The notes under the pieces: generated by a model
Seen by the model: only the letters and a program-made list of their open reading frames with translations
Told to the model about the DNA's origin: nothing
The model's database searches: none
Program-made: the position numbers and the translations under genes
In this document: piece after piece, positions 55,631 through 64,000 of the stretch
Numbering within the stretch: position 1 is the stretch's first letter
Layout of the letters: each line of letters begins with the position of its first letter
From: Pseudobutyrivibrio sp. OR37
GTDB taxonomy: Bacteria > Bacillota > Clostridia > Lachnospirales > Lachnospiraceae
Assembly: GCF_900113655.1 (NCBI RefSeq)
Contig: NZ_FOQF01000003.1
Location: 1-64,000 of the forward strand
Reading direction: 5' to 3'
DNA length: 64,000 nt

Positions 55631-55659
55631 ATAATAGGATTCTATCAACATTGTTGCAA
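55631..55659 (-). promoter_or_regulatory. groESL promoter
   Basis: On the minus strand it has TTGCAA (55654-55659), a 17-nt spacer and TATTAT (55631-55636). The predicted start at about 55624 places CIRCE at +5 to +31. Confidence 0.75.
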
Positions 55660-55714
55660 GTAAAATTCTTGTAGCAAAATCAACAGAATCCTCTCATTTA
55701 CTCTCGTTTTCTCG

Positions 55715-56860
55715 TTATATCTCTTTTTTTCTCATTATTGGACTTTTCGGAATCTTAGAAAGCACTGTATTCTTAAGGCTATCGCCCCCTGCAGTTAGTA
55801 GCTTCATAAACACATCCATTATTAAAGCCTGCTTGTCTGGCTCTAAGGATTGGATTTCCTTTTTAATAGATGCTACAGATTTTACCTTGCTAGAGGTAAT
55901 CTGGGAAAGTCTCGTGGCGCCAGCGGATTGCAGGGATGAGAAAAATATATCTCCGAAGGCTGCCCTTGTATCATAATCCACTGAAAGAGCCCAATTTGTA
56001 ATAATTTCGTCAATCATATTTGAAGAAGCTGCCACACTATCCTTAAATTCAAAGCTATCCCTTGTTACCATCCAGGACATTGGATCATGCTGATTGATTC
56101 CTTTAGAATTACTAGCAACTATCTTGGTTTTTGACTTTGTATAAAGCATCAGCCCAATAATTGATTCCTCAGGAATAAATTTATGGACCTTTTTAGCAAC
56201 CTGCTTGTATTCCGTCTTTTTAAGAATTTCTGGGATAAACCCAGGACCATCAAAATTGTAAATATCTATAATACTATCCTTGATGTGAGGCTTGGAAAAA
56301 GCACTGCCATATACAGCAAAATTGCCACCTTTAGAATGTCCGCCAATTCTGATAGGCTTCATGGTTCTGGCAAGATTTGTATCAAGATATTGCACAGCCT
56401 TAAGCTGACCTCCCGTGCCCTCAGAAAAGCACATGTTAAAATCTTCCTTCCAACCTACCAAGGTATCATCTGTGCCCCTAAAAGCAACAAATATAGTGCC
56501 ATCTGAGAGATAAAAGGTACATACAGAGAATTGACTTTGATTATCTGCATCTACTTCATTGGTAAAGCCGCAAAGCTTCATCCCACCAAATCTTCTGGTA
56601 TGAACCATCTCCTTTAACATAAATGGAGCAAGCTTTGTAAGAGCTGTTCTATTCATAAGCTCCTTTTCAGAAAACTTTGTAAAGAACTTTTCTGTTAAAT
56701 CCTCAATGGAAATCTTCTCCTTAAGTCCTGGACCAGGCACTAAACCATCAAAAGGTGAATACACCAGCTCGCAAAGAACCAGTGCATCCACCTCGTTAAA
56801 TGGTGCTATATCAAAGGGGACATCCCCTCTCCATTTTAAGTAATCAACAATGTTAGCCAT
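55715..56860 (-). CDS. DUF2974 (Mbeg1-like) alpha/beta-hydrolase protein
   Basis: This 381-residue protein has a lipase-like core: VAFRGTDDTLVGWKEDFNM (oxyanion region), then the nucleophile elbow GHSKGGNFAVYGS (Ser about 175). The N-terminus MANIVDYLKWRGDVPFD and LVLCELVYSPF match the DUF2974 family of Firmicutes. There is no signal peptide, so it is cytosolic. The substrate is unknown. Confidence 0.85.
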   Translation of the reverse strand: MANIVDYLKWRGDVPFDIAPFNEVDALVLCELVYSPFDGLVPGPGLKEKISIEDLTEKFFTKFSEKELMNRTALTKLAPFMLKEMVHTRRFGGMKLCGFTNEVDADNQSQFSVCTFYLSDGTIFVAFRGTDDTLVGWKEDFNMCFSEGTGGQLKAVQYLDTNLARTMKPIRIGGHSKGGNFAVYGSAFSKPHIKDSIIDIYNFDGPGFIPEILKKTEYKQVAKKVHKFIPEESIIGLMLYTKSKTKIVASNSKGINQHDPMSWMVTRDSFEFKDSVAASSNMIDEIITNWALSVDYDTRAAFGDIFFSSLQSAGATRLSQITSSKVKSVASIKKEIQSLEPDKQALIMDVFMKLLTAGGDSLKNTVLSKIPKSPIMRKKEI

Positions 56861-56865
56861 AAAAT

Positions 56866-57603
56866 TTATTCCTCAAATAAATCGTCAGAGCCCTCAGCTG
56901 GTTTGTCATCCTTTTCTTCATGTGTTTCAAAGAAAGGCTCCTCCTCAAAGATAGAATCATCTGCCTTTTTGCCTGACATGAGAGGTGATTCCTCCATGTT
57001 TCGCTTGAAAAGCCTATCAGAATCCTTTTTATGATCGTTAAGACCAATAACCATAAGTAAAAGCGAGAATAAAGAAAAAGCTCCCACAACAATTAAATAA
57101 ATGTAAGAAATCATTGAACCTGCGAAAATCTTAATAGGAGTAAGCAAAATATAAATGCTTCCAGCGATTGTAGCAATTCCAAGAAGCAGGCTTAAGAACC
57201 ATGAGCCTCTTTGAATATGAAAAAGCGCAAAAGACTGCTGAAGCATAACTGCACCAAAAACTACGCCTATAAGGCAAACTAATGCATCAATAAATGAGGA
57301 TACAACATCTGCATTTATTATGAAAACAGCTCCAATAATTACTAAAATTACGCCCATTGTAAAACCGTAGCTGGTAATTCTAATGTACTCACGATTAAAG
57401 AAATACTTAATCATGTAATACATTCCAAAACATATAAACAGGATGCCAAGACCTAATATAGAAAATGAATATATCATCTTCGCAATAAGAGCAGCATCAA
57501 AAGCTATAAGGCAAATACCAACAGCAAGGAATGCTAACGCTCCAATTATATTAGCTACAAGGCCTGCCTTTGAATCTTTAATTTCTTCTTTGTTTGAAGC
57601 CAT
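56866..57603 (-). CDS. HdeD/DUF308-like membrane protein
   Basis: The 245-residue protein has about six membrane helices as three hairpins (about 14-185), with a pattern like HdeD/DUF308 repeats: VGICLIAFDAAL and LGILFICFGMYYMI. The C-terminal 55 residues are acidic and likely cytosolic. Function is unknown. It lies 20 nt after the CPBP gene and 5 nt before the DUF2974 gene, so these are likely one operon. Confidence 0.7.
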   Translation of the reverse strand: MASNKEEIKDSKAGLVANIIGALAFLAVGICLIAFDAALIAKMIYSFSILGLGILFICFGMYYMIKYFFNREYIRITSYGFTMGVILVIIGAVFIINADVVSSFIDALVCLIGVVFGAVMLQQSFALFHIQRGSWFLSLLLGIATIAGSIYILLTPIKIFAGSMISYIYLIVVGAFSLFSLLLMVIGLNDHKKDSDRLFKRNMEESPLMSGKKADDSIFEEEPFFETHEEKDDKPAEGSDDLFEE

Positions 57604-57623
57604 ATTCTCCTCCTTGATAAGTT

Positions 57624-58265
57624 CTAGCTAAAAATAATAACGATTAGATTAAGAAGACAATGAGCTGCTATACACAATGAAAGCCGCTTTGTCCTAACAT
57701 ACATAACCCCTAAACCAATGCCTACAACCAAAGCATATATAAATTGTACTATATTATTGTGCAGAATTCCAAAAAAAATCGAAGAAATAAGCACTGATGG
57801 AATAAGGCCATACCAAAGGTATAGCTGGCCTGTTACTATTCCTCTAAGTAACAGCTCTTCTAATATAGGTATCACAAGGCAGTTGCAAAGAACCTTGATA
57901 ATGAGATTCCCATCTGACAAGGTGTTTTCGGCATGCTTAAAGCCCTCAGATACCTGAGCTATGCCTGTCTGGGTAAGCAAAATATTAAGAACGATTCCAA
58001 GAGCTACTACACCAATCACCCATAAAATATAGTTTACAAGCTGTCTCTTATCAGTTAGCTTTTCAGGGATTAGCTTTGGTATGGATTGATAGATAATATA
58101 CATAGGTATAATGCAAACAATGCCTGCAATTAGCAGACATGTAAGCTTGCCATATTTATCGCCTATTATATCAATTAAAAGAGCAACCCCTAACTGATAT
58201 ACAATAAAATAAACTAACAGTGGATATATAATTTGTACAATGCGATTTGTTTTAATTTGCTTCAA
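57624..58265 (-). CDS. CPBP family intramembrane metalloprotease
   Basis: This 213-residue membrane protein has about six helices. The three CPBP (Abi) motifs are seen: EELLLRGIV (EExxxR), SSIFFGILHN (FxxxH), and a final IAAHCLLNL (HxxxN/L). These form a zinc site in the membrane similar to the Rce1 type. In bacteria some process bacteriocin- or stress-related peptides; the substrate is unknown. Its start overlaps the HAD gene by 14 bases. Confidence 0.85.
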   Translation of the reverse strand: MKQIKTNRIVQIIYPLLVYFIVYQLGVALLIDIIGDKYGKLTCLLIAGIVCIIPMYIIYQSIPKLIPEKLTDKRQLVNYILWVIGVVALGIVLNILLTQTGIAQVSEGFKHAENTLSDGNLIIKVLCNCLVIPILEELLLRGIVTGQLYLWYGLIPSVLISSIFFGILHNNIVQFIYALVVGIGLGVMYVRTKRLSLCIAAHCLLNLIVIIFS

Positions 58266-58905
58266 TGTAATCTAGTACCTCGCCTGGATAATCAAAAATA
58301 ACAGTTGCTCCTGCATCCTCCAAATCCCATCTTGAGCCAAAGCCCCAGGTAATTCCTATGCAGGAAATACCAGTTTGCTTTGCACCCTCAGCATCATATT
58401 TTGTATCGCCAATAAGAACTGTCTCTTCACGCTTGTGCCATGGAGCCCTTTCAAAGCAAAGCTCTATAACTTCTGCTTTAGTATCGATTTTAGCATCAAG
58501 TGTTGCTCCACAAATATCTGTAAAATAATGGTCTATGCCAAGCTCCTTAAGAAGCTTTCTTGCTGTAGGCTCAGGCTTGGAAGTGCAAACAAACAGGCAA
58601 TAGCCTCTTTTTACCAAATCCGAAAGGACCTCTTCAATACCTGCATATACCTTAGCATTAAACATTCCATTTTCGTCATCATAAAACTTTCTGTAGGTAG
58701 CAACAGCACCATGAAAGTCCTCCTCCCTAATATGTAAAATATTAGGGAAGGAATATGTAAATGGTGGTCCTACACACTTGCGAAGAGTGACATAATCTGG
58801 AATATCATATCCGTATTTTGTAAGTGCAACCTTTAAACCGTCGATGATTCCAGGAGCTGAATCAACCAGTGTACCGTCTAAATCAAAATAAACATTTTTT
58901 ATCAT
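58252..58905 (-). CDS. HAD-family phosphatase, Gph-like
   Basis: The 217-residue protein has YFDLDGTLVDSAPGI (nucleophile and acid Asp), CTSKPEPTARKLL, and IGDTKYDAEGAKQTGISCIG (motif IV). The cap is alpha-helical (residues about 18-85), typical of phosphoglycolate phosphatase and related enzymes. It overlaps the parC stop by 4 bases (ATGA style). Substrate is inference only. Confidence 0.88.
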   Translation of the reverse strand: MIKNVYFDLDGTLVDSAPGIIDGLKVALTKYGYDIPDYVTLRKCVGPPFTYSFPNILHIREEDFHGAVATYRKFYDDENGMFNAKVYAGIEEVLSDLVKRGYCLFVCTSKPEPTARKLLKELGIDHYFTDICGATLDAKIDTKAEVIELCFERAPWHKREETVLIGDTKYDAEGAKQTGISCIGITWGFGSRWDLEDAGATVIFDYPGEVLDYIEAN

Positions 58906-61142
58906 TTCTTAACGCCCTTTGTATCTCTTGATGCCACATGTAATCTGCCAATTGCTACGGTCTTGTCCTTAACCTTAACATCTATATTTTCGCCTTCTTC
59001 AAGAACATAGATATCAATAAGCTCGTCACCCTTGGCAAGCTTCATTCCACGAACCCCAACGGCTGTTTTCTTCTTTTCAGGAACAGTATCCCCTTCTATA
59101 CGAAGGAACATATCCTTTTTAGACTGCATAACTACACTATTTCCTGGATTAAGCACCTTGACACAGATTAACTCATCCTTATCAGCAAGCTTTGTAGCAG
59201 CAATTACTTTTCTGGAAACATCAAATTCTTTACCATCAACAAGCTTAATCATGGCTGTTTTAGTACCAAATAAAAGCTTCTTAGAAATAACATTTTCCAT
59301 TGAATCTGCAAAAATCAGATTTTCTTTGTTAAGATCAAGCTTTGAGCCCTTTTCGGCTGTATCAATAGGTTGACCCTTATCTCTAAATTTACCGAATGGA
59401 AGTGACAGAACCTTGATAGTATGCATATCACCGCTTCCTGTAAATAAACAAAGCTTATCGGTATTTTTACAAAGAATAATCTTTTTCGATTCAGTTTCAG
59501 CAGCCTCTCTATTACGCTCAAAGGTAGGCATATCAACTACTCTTGCATAAGCAAATCTATCAATAAGAACTGCTACATCAATAACCTCGATTGGCTTTTC
59601 TTCAATAACAGCCTCTTCAACGTTATCAATGACAGTATGTCTTTCAGTGGCATATTCCTTTTTGATTGCGTGAAGATCCTTAATGATAACCTTCGCCATT
59701 TCTGCGCGACTAGAAAGAATCTTAGAATAAGTAGCAATCTTGTCCAAGGTATCCTGATAGTCACCTCTTAAGGCTTCAATTTCTAAGCCAATAAGTCTAT
59801 GAAGACGCATATCAAGAATTGCCTGAGCCTGGCGCTCTGTAAAGTGAAGCTCTTCGGCAGCTCTTCTTGAAGCTTCTGATTTGAATTTAATACCAACACT
59901 TACACCATCAACAAGGCAAGCCTTGGCCTGCTTTACATCCTTAGAACCGCGAAGAATTTCAATGATTAAATCAATAACATCACAAGCCTTAATTAAGCCT
60001 TCCTGAATCTCCTTCTTATCCTGTTCCTTGCTAAGTAAATGTGTATACTTTCTAGTGCAAAGCTGATACTGGAAATTCACATGATGTCTGATGATTGGAA
60101 CGATACCAAGAGTCTCTGGCTTGCCATCAGCTACCGCAAGCATATTTACACCAAAGGTATCCTCCAAACGAGTCTTTTTGTAGAGAAGATTAAGAACATT
60201 GTTAGCATCAGCTCCCTTACGAAGCTCAATAACAATCTTCATCTGCTCGCCCTTAGACTGATTTGATATATCAGTGATATCGTTAGTCTTTTTAGTCTCA
60301 ACTAAAGAATAAACATCATTTAAGAACTTTCCGATATTGGCACCAATCATTGTGTAAGGAATTTCAGTAATAACAATCTGTTCCTTGCCGCCCTTAATCT
60401 TTTCAATTTCCGCCTTACCACGGATTTTGATTTTACCAACACCTGTAGAGTAGATCTCAAGCAAATCATCCTTGTTTGTGATGATTCCACCTGTAGGAAA
60501 ATCTGGACCAGGAATAACCTTTAGCATCTGTGCTGTGTTAATATCTGGATCCTTCATATAGGCAATAACGCCATCAATAACTTCACCAAGATTGTGCTGA
60601 GGGATTGATGTAACCATACCTACGGCAATACCATCAGAACCATTAATAAGGATGTTTGGCACCCTAACAGGAAGAACCTCTGGCTCCTTTTCTGTCTCGT
60701 CGTAGTTAGGAACAAAATCTACAACATCTTTATCAAGGTCCCCAAGATAAACCTCCTGGGCAACCTTTGCAAGACGAGCCTCGGTGTAACGCATGGCAGC
60801 GGCACCATCACCTTCGATAGAACCAAAGTTACCATGACCATCTACAAGTGGAAGGCTCTTTTTGAAGTCCTGACTCATAACAACAAGTGCTTCGTAAATG
60901 GAGCTGTCACCATGTGGATGATATTTACCCATGGTATCACCTACGATACGGGCACTCTTTTTATATGGCTTGTTGTAATCTACCTTTAACTCGTACATAT
61001 CGTAAAGTGTACGACGCTGAACAGGCTTAAGGCCGTCTCTAACATCAGGCACTGCACGAGCAAGAATAACCGACATAGAATAGTCTATGAAAGACTTCTG
61101 CATTATCTCAGAATATTCTGTTCTTATAATTTCACTAGGCAT
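58902..61142 (-). CDS. parC: DNA topoisomerase IV subunit A
   Basis: The 746-residue type IIA topoisomerase cleaves and rejoins DNA. It has DGLKPVQRRTLY, YHPHGDSSIYEALVVM (quinolone region, Ser kept), and the catalytic Tyr in AAMRYTEARL. The C-terminal beta-pinwheel has no QRRGGKG-type GyrA box, so decatenase (ParC) is preferred over gyrase. Its start overlaps parE by 8 bases. Confidence 0.88.
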   Translation of the reverse strand: MPSEIIRTEYSEIMQKSFIDYSMSVILARAVPDVRDGLKPVQRRTLYDMYELKVDYNKPYKKSARIVGDTMGKYHPHGDSSIYEALVVMSQDFKKSLPLVDGHGNFGSIEGDGAAAMRYTEARLAKVAQEVYLGDLDKDVVDFVPNYDETEKEPEVLPVRVPNILINGSDGIAVGMVTSIPQHNLGEVIDGVIAYMKDPDINTAQMLKVIPGPDFPTGGIITNKDDLLEIYSTGVGKIKIRGKAEIEKIKGGKEQIVITEIPYTMIGANIGKFLNDVYSLVETKKTNDITDISNQSKGEQMKIVIELRKGADANNVLNLLYKKTRLEDTFGVNMLAVADGKPETLGIVPIIRHHVNFQYQLCTRKYTHLLSKEQDKKEIQEGLIKACDVIDLIIEILRGSKDVKQAKACLVDGVSVGIKFKSEASRRAAEELHFTERQAQAILDMRLHRLIGLEIEALRGDYQDTLDKIATYSKILSSRAEMAKVIIKDLHAIKKEYATERHTVIDNVEEAVIEEKPIEVIDVAVLIDRFAYARVVDMPTFERNREAAETESKKIILCKNTDKLCLFTGSGDMHTIKVLSLPFGKFRDKGQPIDTAEKGSKLDLNKENLIFADSMENVISKKLLFGTKTAMIKLVDGKEFDVSRKVIAATKLADKDELICVKVLNPGNSVVMQSKKDMFLRIEGDTVPEKKKTAVGVRGMKLAKGDELIDIYVLEEGENIDVKVKDKTVAIGRLHVASRDTKGVKK

Positions 61143-63060
61143 CTATTTCAGCCTCCTTAGCATGTTTATAGATAAATTCTTTTCTTGGAGCAACATCACT
61201 ACCCATTAGAAGCTCTGTAACCTCTGATGCCATAAGAGCGTCTTCGATTTCTACAAGCTTAAGCTTTCTACGTTCTGGATCAAGGGTAGTCTCCCAAAGC
61301 TGTTCCGCATCCATTTCACCAAGACCTTTGTATCGCTGTAAGGTGAAGGATTTTCCAACCATTCTCTTACGATATTTTTCAAGAGCAACATCATCATAAA
61401 GATATTCCTCCTCACCCTTTGTAGGGATTGCCTTGTAAAGAGGTGGCATAGCAATATATACATGTCCCTCTCTAATAAGCTCTGGCATAAATCTATAAAA
61501 GAATGTAAGTAGAAGTGTGCTGATATGAGCACCATCCACGTCGGCATCGGCCATAATTACAATCTTGTCATAGCGAAGCTTTGAAATATCAAAATCATTA
61601 CCATAGCCTTCTGAGAAACCGCAGCCGAAGGCATTAATGAGTGTCTTGATTTCAGCATTTGCAAGAACCTTATCCATTGAAGCCTTTTCAACGTTAAGAA
61701 TCTTACCACGAATAGGCATGATTGCCTGATACATACGGTTACGAGCCTTTTTAGCAGAACCGCCAGCGGAATCTCCCTCTACGATGAAGATTTCACACTT
61801 GCTGGCATCTCTTGATTCGCAGTTGGCAAGCTTTCCATTCTGATCAAAACTGAACTTCTGCTTTGTAAGAAGATTTGTTTTTGCCTTTTCTTCAGACTTA
61901 CGAATCTTTGCAGATTTTTCTGCGCAGGAAATTATAGCCTTAAGTGTTTCAAGGTTTCTATCGAAGTAAAGAATAAACTCATCCTGACATACCTTTTGTG
62001 TAGCCTTTGATGCATCTGGGTTATCAAGCTTTGTCTTAGTCTGTCCTTCAAAACGAGGATCAGGATGCTTGATGCTGACAATAGCTGTAATACCGTTTCT
62101 TACATCGGCGCCTGTGAAGTTAGCGTCCTTATCCTTAAGAATGCCAAGCTCTCTGGCATAATTGTTAATGACTGTAGTTAAAACAGTCTTGAAACCAGTA
62201 ATATGTGTACCACCCTCAGAGTTGTAAATGTTATTACAAAAGCCAAGGATGTTTTCCTTGAATTCATTGCAATATTGGAATGCTACCTCTAGCTCGATTC
62301 CATCAGCGCTGCCCTTAAAATAAATAACATCATGAAGCGCTTCTGCAGTCTTGTTGATTTCCTTTACAAAGCCTTTGATACCATCTGGCTCATGGAAGGT
62401 CTCATAATCAGGCTCTTCCTGACGTAAATCTGCGTAAATTATAGTAAGGCCTGGATTAAGATATGCTGTCTCATGAAGACGGCTCTTAATATCGTCCTCC
62501 TTGAAATATGTCTTTTCAAAGATTTCTGGATCTGGTAAGAAATTGATCTTTGTACCATGCTTTGTTGTCTTTGAAATCTTTGGAAGAAGTCCATCTACCA
62601 GCTTCTCAACTGGAACACCTCTTTCGTATCTATCGTGATGAACATATCCCTCACGTGAAATATCAACTGTCATATATGTGCTAAGTGCGTTAACAACAGA
62701 TGAACCTACACCGTGAAGACCACCACTGGTTTTGTATACACTGTCGTCAAACTTACCACCAGCGTGAAGTGTAGAGAAAACAAGACGTGCAGCAGGAACT
62801 CCCTTTGCATGTAAACCAACAGGAATACCACGCCCATTATCTTCTACTGTACAGCTGCCATCCTTTTCTAGTGTGACATAAATTGTATCGCATTCGCCGG
62901 CTAAATGTTCATCCACAGAGTTATCTACAATTTCGTAAATAAGATGATTCAAACCCTTTCTAGATGTGGAACCAATATACATACCAGGACGTTTTCTAAC
63001 GGCCTCAAGTCCCTCTAAAACGGATATGCTACTTTCATCATAAGTAACCTTTTTTGCCAT
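61135..63060 (-). CDS. parE: DNA topoisomerase IV subunit B
   Basis: The 641-residue ATPase subunit has an N-terminal GHKL fold (IVDNSVDEHLAG, DNGRGIPV, GGLHGVGSSVVNALS), a transducer, and a TOPRIM domain (EGDSAGGSAKKARN, PIRGKILNVEKA, DADVDGAHIS). The start is taken at the ATG at 63060, which matches the family; a TTG six codons upstream is the alternative. Gyrase B cannot be wholly excluded, but its pairing with a box-less ParC supports topo IV. Confidence 0.88.
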   Translation of the reverse strand: MAKKVTYDESSISVLEGLEAVRKRPGMYIGSTSRKGLNHLIYEIVDNSVDEHLAGECDTIYVTLEKDGSCTVEDNGRGIPVGLHAKGVPAARLVFSTLHAGGKFDDSVYKTSGGLHGVGSSVVNALSTYMTVDISREGYVHHDRYERGVPVEKLVDGLLPKISKTTKHGTKINFLPDPEIFEKTYFKEDDIKSRLHETAYLNPGLTIIYADLRQEEPDYETFHEPDGIKGFVKEINKTAEALHDVIYFKGSADGIELEVAFQYCNEFKENILGFCNNIYNSEGGTHITGFKTVLTTVINNYARELGILKDKDANFTGADVRNGITAIVSIKHPDPRFEGQTKTKLDNPDASKATQKVCQDEFILYFDRNLETLKAIISCAEKSAKIRKSEEKAKTNLLTKQKFSFDQNGKLANCESRDASKCEIFIVEGDSAGGSAKKARNRMYQAIMPIRGKILNVEKASMDKVLANAEIKTLINAFGCGFSEGYGNDFDISKLRYDKIVIMADADVDGAHISTLLLTFFYRFMPELIREGHVYIAMPPLYKAIPTKGEEEYLYDDVALEKYRKRMVGKSFTLQRYKGLGEMDAEQLWETTLDPERRKLKLVEIEDALMASEVTELLMGSDVAPRKEFIYKHAKEAEIDA

Positions 63061-63089
63061 AAACTTACTCTCTTTCAAATTTTTTATAA

Positions 63090-63125
63090 AAAACAGCTAA
63101 AGGCGTCTGGAAAAACCAGGCGCCA
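63090..63125 (-). terminator. Terminator after dut
   Basis: A 9-position stem pairs 63117-63125 with 63103-63111 (one C-A mismatch on the minus strand) around a 5-nt loop, followed after a few bases by T-rich sequence (TGTTTTTT). It separates dut from parE. Confidence 0.7.
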
Positions 63126-63135
63126 ATTAAAAGCT

Positions 63136-63573
63136 TTAGTGTTTTCCTGTAGAACCAAATCCACCAGCTCCTCGGACTGTATCAGAAAGCTCTGATACCT
63201 CATTAAAGCTAACAGGTAAAAATGGAACTACCACAAGCTGAGCAATTTTCTCAGCAGGTGTCACAACTCTTTGAACCTCTCCATCATTGTGAAGAGCAAC
63301 CTTAATTTCTCCCCTGTAGTCTGCATCTACAACACCCACACAGTTGGCAGGTCTAAGTCCTTCCTTTGCTGAAAGACCGCTTCTTGCAAAAATGCCTCCG
63401 AAATATCCCTCTGGGATTTCCATTACAAGACCAGTTCCAATCATTTTGGTCTCGTGAGGCTCTATAGTAACATCCTCTGTAACATCTGCAAACAAATCAT
63501 ATCCTGCAGCAAATGCTGAACCTCTATCTGGAAGCTTAGCAGAGTCTGTTAAACGCTTAATATTAATATCCAT
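63136..63573 (-). CDS. dut: dUTP diphosphatase
   Basis: Dut hydrolyses dUTP to dUMP, keeping uracil out of DNA and supplying the thymidylate pathway. The 145-residue trimer-type protein has the five motifs: AAGYDLFAD (1), FARSGLSAKEGL (2), NCVGVVDADYRGEI (3), AEKIAQLVVVP (4), and RGAGGFGSTGK (5, the C-terminal lid). It lies 20 nt after nrdG. Confidence 0.96.
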   Translation of the reverse strand: MDINIKRLTDSAKLPDRGSAFAAGYDLFADVTEDVTIEPHETKMIGTGLVMEIPEGYFGGIFARSGLSAKEGLRPANCVGVVDADYRGEIKVALHNDGEVQRVVTPAEKIAQLVVVPFLPVSFNEVSELSDTVRGAGGFGSTGKH

Positions 63574-63593
63574 TATTTAATTCTCCCTATATT

Positions 63594-64000
63594 TTAATCA
63601 CATGCAAGCACAATCTGACCTAGCTTAAGTGTCTGAGGTACATCAATAACTCGCTGATTAATGCTTCCTCTCCATTTTGCCTGCAAATCTATCTTATCAA
63701 TTTCAAATTCTCCGTCAACTAATACGTCCAAATAATTCATAATTTCTAGCTCTTTTATTTCCTCAAATGAGAAACCTGTGTAGAGCCAGACGGTCTTCCC
63801 GGGAAACCTCTCCCTAATCTCCCGGGCAAGGGCCGTCACTTCCTGTCTATTGCCAGGAAATAGTGGGTCACCACCACTAAATGTTATGCCTGATATATAG
63901 TCGCGAGATAATGACTCGTACAACTCTTCCTTTGCTGCATCGTCGAATTTGATGCCACTGTCAGGATCCCAGGTCTGAGGATTCTGGCATTCCTTACAAT
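63594..64000 (-). CDS. nrdG: Anaerobic ribonucleotide reductase activase NrdG (partial)
   Basis: The frame stays open to the window's right edge, so the N-terminus with most of the CxxxCxxC cluster lies outside; the edge begins with CKEC, which contains the last Cys residues of that cluster. The visible 134 residues show NPQTWDPDSGIKFD, then ITFSGGDPLFPGNRQEV (SAM-binding GGDP of radical SAM activases), TVWLYTGFSFEEI and VDGEFEIDKIDL, all typical of NrdG. NrdG makes the glycyl radical on NrdD, so dNTP synthesis is anaerobic; nrdD is expected upstream. Confidence 0.93.
   Translation of the reverse strand, partial: CKECQNPQTWDPDSGIKFDDAAKEELYESLSRDYISGITFSGGDPLFPGNRQEVTALAREIRERFPGKTVWLYTGFSFEEIKELEIMNYLDVLVDGEFEIDKIDLQAKWRGSINQRVIDVPQTLKLGQIVLACD

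Noticed and set aside
58902-63060. Assignment of the topoisomerase pair as gyrase
   Set aside because: The A subunit is only 746 residues and lacks a GyrA box in the C-terminal domain. Topoisomerase IV is more likely, though activity is not proven.

Overview
The window reads as a chromosomal segment of a low-GC anaerobic Firmicute, most likely a Lachnospiraceae member of the Butyrivibrio/Pseudobutyrivibrio type. This rests on gene content and order: a mreB-mreC-mreD-PBP2-minC-rodA-mgsA cluster, a HlyD-like/YggS/SepF cluster, Rex, formate-tetrahydrofolate ligase, an anaerobic NrdG activase, a HrcA/CIRCE-controlled groESL, and AT-rich codon use. Genus is inference; family is fairly safe. No rRNA, tRNA, CRISPR array or intact insertion sequence was seen.

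Layout. Positions 1-4227 are the only stretch with plus-strand genes and look accessory. They hold a possible transposase tail, two hairpins, a Nudix hydrolase behind a truncated duplicate of another Nudix gene's start, a 71-residue helical protein, a Nudix-GNAT fusion, a compact predicted three-way-junction RNA, a small membrane protein, and a XerS-like tyrosine recombinase with a near-consensus promoter and an 11-bp dyad. From 4224 to the right edge every gene is on the minus strand and packed tightly, often with ATGA or TAATG overlaps.

Read in the direction of transcription (right to left), the minus-strand part runs: nrdG (partial) and dut; topoisomerase IV parE-parC, a HAD phosphatase, a CPBP protease, two uncharacterised proteins; groES-groEL behind a perfect CIRCE; DegV, purA, a DUF4340 protein; rpsO with a structured leader, then pnp with a long leader hairpin; an ABC-F ATPase; rex behind a consensus promoter that overlaps a Rex-like operator; a coiled-coil protein; a CBS-pair protein; yebC; glgA; ftsK; fhs; a zinc-ribbon/TPR protein; rlmH; pdp; phoH, a degenerate 7TM-HD protein, ybeY; DUF3048; a MurJ-like flippase; two flavoproteins; mutS-mutL-miaA; a PLP enzyme; the mreBCD-PBP2-minC-rodA-mgsA-carboxypeptidase shape cluster; a P-loop protein; HlyD-like-yggS-sepF; aroB-lspA-rluD.

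Most of this is housekeeping. The points that depart from the textbook are: a MinC that lacks the MinD-contact RSGQ motif and has no minD/minE beside it; a methylglyoxal synthase with Thr in place of the catalytic Asp; a PgpH-like HD membrane protein whose HD dyad is Tyr-Arg and whose extracellular domain is missing; a PBP2 with a roughly 220-residue insertion; leader RNAs on rpsO and pnp; and the structured RNA near 2.5 kb. I did not find a defence system or a wholly new operon; the small RNA and the degenerate division/signalling proteins are the best leads.
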